Shown: positions 12,838-14,607 of the stretch, piece after piece
How positions within the stretch are numbered: position 1 is the first letter of the stretch
Layout: each line of letters begins with the position of its first letter
Origin: F1-60-MAGs149 sp032119475
GTDB taxonomy: Bacteria > Actinomycetota > Thermoleophilia > Gaiellales > F1-60-MAGs149
Assembly: GCA_032119475.1 (NCBI GenBank)
Contig: JAUMCA010000163.1
Location: 1-14,607, forward strand
Length of the DNA: 14,607 nucleotides
Direction: 5' to 3'
Program-made: the position numbers and the translations under genes
The notes under the pieces: generated by a model
What the model was told of the DNA's origin: nothing
Seen by the model: only the letters and a program-made list of their open reading frames with translations
The model's database searches: none

Positions 12838-14223
12838 TCAGTGCCCGAGGAACGGGCGGATGATCCGCATGCGACGGGCCGTCGCCCCGCCGCCGTCCTC
12901 GATGCGATCGGAGGATCCCATGATCCCGACGATCGCGCGGCTCGCGATCCACCGCAGCGGCTCGGGCTCCCAGTCGCGGACGGGATGGTCGACCCACGGC
13001 ATCGCGGTCAGGTCCGTCTCGCGCCCGAGGATGAGGTCGGCCAGGGTGCGGCCGGACAGGCTCGCGGCGCAGACGCCGTGGCCCGCGTAGCCGCCGGCGA
13101 AGCCGAGCCCCGTCGAGCGGTCGAGCGTGACCGTCATCGACCAGTCGCGCGGCACGCCGAGCGCGCCGCCCCAGTGGTGGGTGATCGGCGCGCCGCGCGT
13201 GACCGGGAACGTCTCGTAGAGCGTCTTGATGAGCCGCGCGCGCACGCCGTCGTGGCGCTCGAAGCGCGGATCGATCGGCGAGCCGAGGCTGTACGGCGCG
13301 CCGCGACCGCCGATGGCGATGCGGTTGTCGGTCGTGCGCTGCGCGTAGAAGAAGAGGTGGTGCGCGTCGGAGATGGTCTCGCGCCCCGCCCAGCCGAGCT
13401 CGTCCCAGACCCCGTCCGGCATCGGCTCGGTCGCGATCATCAGCGAGTACAGCGGCAGGTACTCGCGGCTCGAATTGCGGAACTGGACGGTGAAGGCCTC
13501 CGTCGCCCGGATCACGTGCTCGGCACGGACGGTGCCGTGCTCCGTGACCACGCGGCCGGGCTCGATGAAGCGCGCCGCGGTCTGCTCGACGATCGTCCCG
13601 CCGCGGCGCTCGACCGCCTCGGCGAGCCCGCGGGTCAGGCGCGCGGGGTTGACCCGCGCACCGTGCGGGGTGAAGTAGCCCAGCCGCACGCCGTCGGCGC
13701 GCACGCGGGCCGCGACCTCGGTCGGTCCGACGCAGCCGATGTCCGGCTCGCCCCAGCCCCAACGGCGGTGGTAGTCGACGAAGTCGCGGACGCGCTCCTC
13801 CTGCGCTGCGCTGCGCGCGATGCTGAGGATGCCGCCCTTGTGGAAGCCGCAGTCGATGCCCTCCTCCGCCACGCGGGCGCCGATCCAGTCGACCGCGGCG
13901 AACGTCGCGCGCTCAGCCCGCCGCACGGCGTCGTCGCCGCAGCGCGCGGCCCACGCGTCGTGCGACGCGGCGATGCCGGCGGAGACCCAGCCGCCGTTGC
14001 GCCCCGACGCGCCGAAGCCGGCGACGTCCCGCTCGATCACGCAGACGCGGACGGACGGGTCCTCGCGCAGCAGCGCATACGCGGTCCACAGTCCCGTCAT
14101 GCCGGCGCCGACGATGGCGACGTCGACGTCGAGGTCGCCGGCGAGCGGCGCCCGCGGTCGCAGCTCGGGCAGGCCGTCCAGCCAGAGGCTGCGCTCGCGG
14201 ATGCGCCGCTCGTCGAACGTCAC
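12838..14223 (-). CDS. FAD-dependent amine oxidoreductase (DAO/PuuB-like)
   Basis: A 461-aa product with the N-terminal Rossmann fold VAIVGAGMTGLWTAYAL (Gly39, Gly41, Gly44), acidic Glu64 ending the second strand in VCVIERDV, and the flavin loop GFGASGRNGGWVS (69-81). The C-terminal GLGFAGGYAGHGVCAASLSG (372-391) and WEPEPLRWIA (418-427) are typical of the gamma-glutamylputrescine oxidase branch of the DAO family. It likely oxidises a secondary amine or polyamine derivative, releasing an aldehyde or amine and H2O2. The GTG start 14223 overlaps the stop of the upstream deacetylase-family gene (GTGA), so the two form an operon. That partner supports polyamine catabolism. Related sarcosine- or glycine-oxidase activity cannot be excluded. 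Confidence 0.88.
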   Translation of the reverse strand: MTFDERRIRERSLWLDGLPELRPRAPLAGDLDVDVAIVGAGMTGLWTAYALLREDPSVRVCVIERDVAGFGASGRNGGWVSAGIAASHDAWAARCGDDAVRRAERATFAAVDWIGARVAEEGIDCGFHKGGILSIARSAAQEERVRDFVDYHRRWGWGEPDIGCVGPTEVAARVRADGVRLGYFTPHGARVNPARLTRGLAEAVERRGGTIVEQTAARFIEPGRVVTEHGTVRAEHVIRATEAFTVQFRNSSREYLPLYSLMIATEPMPDGVWDELGWAGRETISDAHHLFFYAQRTTDNRIAIGGRGAPYSLGSPIDPRFERHDGVRARLIKTLYETFPVTRGAPITHHWGGALGVPRDWSMTVTLDRSTGLGFAGGYAGHGVCAASLSGRTLADLILGRETDLTAMPWVDHPVRDWEPEPLRWIASRAIVGIMGSSDRIEDGGGATARRMRIIRPFLGH

Positions 14224-14607
14224 CGTGGCGGCACCTTCTCGACGAGGGAGGCCGCCGCGGCGATCACCGCGCGCTCGTGGTCGTGCAGGTCGAAGGCGGG
14301 ACCGCCGCCGACGACGGCATCGTTGACGGTGTTCTCGATGCCCGCGAGCGTCTGCACGATGCGCATGCCGCAGTACGGGGTGTAGTGGTCGGAGTAGCCG
14401 CCCTCGTGGATCATCACGAGGCGACCGCCGCAGAGGCGGTCAGCCGCATCCATCAGCATCCGCGTGAAGACGGCGTAGTCCTCCGAGCAGAGGTTCATCC
14501 GCGCGTTGATGTCGTAGCGGTTCGCGTCGAGCCCGCTGGCGACGAGGATCATGTCCGGCTGGAAGCGGTCGAACGCGGGCAGCACGACCTCGGTGAGCGC
14601 CTGCTCG
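14220..14607 (-). CDS. Class II histone deacetylase-like / acetylpolyamine amidohydrolase, partial
   Basis: Only the C-terminal 128 residues are visible; the gene continues beyond the right edge. They contain FQPDMILVASGLDANRYD, with the zinc-ligand Asp of the HDAC fold (fragment residue 27), and LVMIHEGGYS with the catalytic Tyr of class II enzymes (fragment residue 71), then HYTPYCGMRIVQTLAG. Prokaryotic members remove acetyl groups from acetylputrescine, acetylcadaverine or acetylspermidine with Zn2+. The N-terminal zinc ligands and active-site histidines lie outside the window, so activity cannot be fully judged. It is translationally coupled to the downstream PuuB-like oxidase. I infer a deacetylate-then-oxidise polyamine route; genuine protein deacetylase activity is an alternative. 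Confidence 0.87.
   Translation of the reverse strand, partial: EQALTEVVLPAFDRFQPDMILVASGLDANRYDINARMNLCSEDYAVFTRMLMDAADRLCGGRLVMIHEGGYSDHYTPYCGMRIVQTLAGIENTVNDAVVGGGPAFDLHDHERAVIAAAASLVEKVPPR

Overview
The window is very GC-rich, densely packed bacterial DNA with strong G/C bias at third codon positions and alanine/arginine-rich proteins. Actinobacterial-type families (GAP-like membrane protein, DHA2 transporter, PknH-like plus SGNH secreted protein, VapBC), a tRNA gene without an encoded CCA, and an apparent preference for leaderless transcripts suggest an actinomycete. A Thermoleophilia/Solirubrobacterales-like lineage is my guess, but sequence alone does not prove it. No insertion sequence, integrase, phage gene or CRISPR array is visible, so this looks like ordinary chromosome.

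Layout: (1) 2-118, C-terminal tail of an OmpA-like protein (+), followed by a strong hairpin. (2) 168-2045, a divergently transcribed two-component pair: NarL/LuxR-type response regulator (-) and HisKA_3-type membrane histidine kinase (+), with a 14-bp palindrome between them. (3) 2099-2764, a GAP/LysE-like six-helix membrane protein (+), converging across a hairpin on a DHA2-type 14-TM drug exporter (-, 2805-4253). (4) 4403-6250, a secreted SGNH/GDSL hydrolase with an extra N-terminal domain (+). (5) 6254-7793, a cobalt-type nitrile hydratase operon on the minus strand, in the order beta, alpha, accessory protein. (6) 7950-8039, tRNA-Ser(CGA) (-), and diverging from it a vapB-vapC-type toxin-antitoxin operon (8129-8778) with an 18-bp palindrome over its promoter. 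(7) 8804-10681, a large secreted DUF11-repeat protein (-). (8) 10793-12834, folE translationally coupled to a GT-C/PMT_2 membrane glycosyltransferase (+). (9) 12838-14607, a two-gene minus-strand operon: class II deacetylase / acetylpolyamine amidohydrolase (5' end outside the window) followed by a PuuB-like FAD-dependent amine oxidase, likely for polyamine catabolism.

A regular expression pattern runs through the window. Seven transcription-unit first genes have a TANNNT hexamer 6-7 nt before the start codon and no Shine-Dalgarno sequence, which is what leaderless mRNAs would look like. Downstream genes of operons begin by overlap with the previous stop (GTGA four times, TGATG once). The drug exporter is the exception, with a clear AAAGGA ribosome-binding site. 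The longest stretch without a gene is about 156 nt, so the annotation is essentially gap-free. I do not see a clearly novel multi-gene system. The items most worth following up are the leaderless promoter architecture, the vapBC operator next to a tRNA-Ser gene, and the polyamine-type pair at the right edge.
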